Assembly (NCBI GenBank): GCA_017853275.1
Contig: JAFMJV010000003.1
Span: 1 to 64,000, forward strand
Reading direction: 5' to 3'
Length of the DNA stretch: 64,000 nucleotides
Source of the DNA: Chloroflexota bacterium
GTDB lineage: Bacteria; Chloroflexota; Limnocylindria; Limnocylindrales; CSP1-4
Shown: positions 62,831-64,000 of the stretch, one piece after another
How positions within the stretch are numbered: position 1 is the first letter of the stretch
How the letters are laid out: every line of letters begins with the position of its first letter
Notes under the pieces: model-generated
What the model was told of the DNA's origin: nothing
What the model saw: the letters and a program-made list of their open reading frames with translations, nothing else
The model's database searches: none
Made by a program: the position numbers and the translations under genes

Positions 62831-62858
62831 CGGCGGCGAGACCGCGGTCTCGCCGCCG
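62831..62858. terminator. Perfect 13-bp hairpin between convergent genes
   Basis: CGGCGGCGAGACC (62831-62843), GC, GGTCTCGCCGCCG (62846-62858). It lies between the ino1 stop and the permease stop and can serve transcripts from both sides. Confidence 0.65.
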
Positions 62859-62872
62859 GCGCGGTCCGTCCG

Positions 62873-64000
62873 CTAGTCGAGGAACTCGCAGGCGAAGCAG
62901 AAGATCCGCTTCGATTCCGGGTCGAAGGAGACCTCGGTCCCCGCCGCGAGCGGCGCACCGCAGGTGACGCAGGTGCCCGCGTGGCGGAGCTTCCGGCGGA
63001 CATGAAGGTCGCGCTCCACCGCCCAGCTGTTCCGGGTGTGGAAGCCGCTGTCCCGGAAGGCCCAGCGGACGAGCAGCCCGCCCGACGCCAGGGTGAGGAT
63101 GAGGACGATCACGGGCATCAGGTTGAAGGGGACCGTGAGCCCGACGACCGAAAGGTAGGGGATCGGGTCGGTCCCGTAGAGGCTCTCGTGCGGCACGAGC
63201 GCGATGACGCCGATGAGCACGACCGCAAGGGAGGCCGCGACCGCGATGGGGATCCCCATCCGGCCGAGCGTCCACGGCCCGGCGCGCCAGCTGCCGCGCT
63301 GCCGGGCGCGGATCCGCCCGATGATCGGGAAGAGGAAGGCGAGCATGAGCGGCGCGATCGAGGCGCCCACGAGGATGTAGGACGTCTGGCTCGTGAAGAG
63401 GAAGGGGAGGATCGCGGCGACGATGCCGGTCGCGATCACCGCGTTGCGGGGCACACGGTCCTCGCCGCTCACCTTCACGAGGACGCGCTCGAAGGGGACC
63501 TGGCGGTCGCGGGCAAGGGTCCAGATCGTGCGCGACGCGACGAGCTGGAAGATCGTCACGGCGGTGAACGTGGAGATGAACATGAGGAGGGCGGCGATCC
63601 ACGCCGCCTCATGACCGAGCGAGACCTGGATCGCGGCGCCGGTCGCCGAGGCATACGTGTTCTGGCTCGTCGCGTTCGCGAGCGAATCGGCGGCCGGCGC
63701 GGAGAGGAGGACGGCGATCCCCGCGTAGAGCCAGGCGGCACCGGCCGCCACGAGCGTCCAGGTCATGACCCGCGGCACCGTCCGGCGCGCATCGCGCACC
63801 TCCTCGGCGACGATCGTGGGGAACTCGAAGCCCTTCATCAGGAAGTGGGCGGCCCACAGGAGGGCGAGGAGGAAGGGCCCGGTCAGCCAGGCGAGGTCGA
63901 GCGGCGCGCCGTCCGCGTTGACGAAGAGGTCGCCGATCGAGCGCTGCTGATGGCCCACGAGCAGGATCGTCCCGAAGACGACGCACGCGATGAGCGAGGA
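62873..64000 (-). CDS. APC-family amino-acid permease with C-terminal zinc ribbon (5' end outside window)
   Basis: The visible 376 codons are open to the window edge, so the start lies beyond 64000. The protein has at least eight hydrophobic segments, with LMKGFEFPTIVAEEVRDARRTVPR (the APC consensus GFE...EE loop) near the visible N-terminal part. Such permeases import amino acids. The last 35 residues are unusual: CVTCGAPLAAGTEVSFDPES then FCFACEF, two CxxC pairs 29 residues apart that look like a zinc ribbon on a cytoplasmic tail after residues that are highly basic (HVRRKLRHAG). The tail may sense metal or redox state or bind a partner. Confidence 0.82.
   Translation of the reverse strand, partial: SSLIACVVFGTILLVGHQQRSIGDLFVNADGAPLDLAWLTGPFLLALLWAAHFLMKGFEFPTIVAEEVRDARRTVPRVMTWTLVAAGAAWLYAGIAVLLSAPAADSLANATSQNTYASATGAAIQVSLGHEAAWIAALLMFISTFTAVTIFQLVASRTIWTLARDRQVPFERVLVKVSGEDRVPRNAVIATGIVAAILPFLFTSQTSYILVGASIAPLMLAFLFPIIGRIRARQRGSWRAGPWTLGRMGIPIAVAASLAVVLIGVIALVPHESLYGTDPIPYLSVVGLTVPFNLMPVIVLILTLASGGLLVRWAFRDSGFHTRNSWAVERDLHVRRKLRHAGTCVTCGAPLAAGTEVSFDPESKRIFCFACEFLD

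Overview
The window is a very GC-rich (roughly 70% or more) and tightly packed bacterial chromosome segment. It holds about 65 protein genes, no gap over 300 bases, and no rRNA, tRNA, CRISPR array or insertion sequence that I can see. Start codons are often GTG, many genes overlap by ATGA or GTGA, and several genes have no ribosome binding site but carry a TANNNT box 5 to 9 bases before the start. High GC, an HspR-type regulator with a HAIR-like operator, inositol-phospholipid genes and a full-length nuo operon suggest a Chloroflexota lineage (Limnocylindria-like) or possibly an actinobacterial relative. That placement is inference, since no marker gene here is decisive.

Layout. 1-4.2 kb: end of a lipoprotein gene, two small conserved proteins, hpt, a membrane protein, a CsoR-like regulator, rsmG and a phosphoesterase. 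4.2-5.9 kb: universal stress protein and two TrkA/RCK proteins. 6-13.6 kb: a protein-quality-control island (hsp20, hspR, lon, dnaJ-like, clpB) behind a promoter overlapped by a HAIR-like palindrome. 13.5-26.7 kb: a carbohydrate-catabolism locus with isomerase, two PfkB kinases, BtpA/SgcQ, an M42/SgcX-type hydrolase, FGGY kinase, SIS protein, creatininase-family enzyme and FucU mutarotase, plus an ABC importer (two permeases and a binding protein) without an ATPase. 26.7-33.6 kb: MidA methyltransferase, a secreted protein, Nudix, cupin, a PurH-like protein with altered active-site motifs, class II fructose bisphosphatase and folK. 33.6-37.4 kb: three consecutive LivJ-type binding proteins with no transporter. 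38.6-53.8 kb: complex I operon. 53.8-64 kb: DinB, two secreted barrel proteins, a trehalose-phosphatase-like HAD, CorA, MFS, aminotransferase, then an ArsR/CDP-alcohol phosphotransferase/inositol-phosphate synthase set and an amino-acid permease cut by the window end.

The most unusual system is the complex I operon. Quinone and membrane subunits A, B, C, D, H and J-N look normal, but the electron-input module is rebuilt. A one-cluster NuoI half is fused to NuoE, which lacks one [2Fe-2S] cysteine. NuoF has Ser for one N3-cluster cysteine and altered flavin/NADH-site residues. NuoG has no molybdopterin-type domain; it is an 862-residue protein with a NuoG-like [2Fe-2S] domain, a GltD/NfnB-type FAD-NAD(P) module and a chain of cysteine clusters ending in a NuoI-like two-cluster ferredoxin. 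My inference is that electrons, perhaps from NADPH, may enter through the GltD-like flavin. The sugar locus, with its SgcQ/SgcX pair, is the second candidate for an undescribed pathway.
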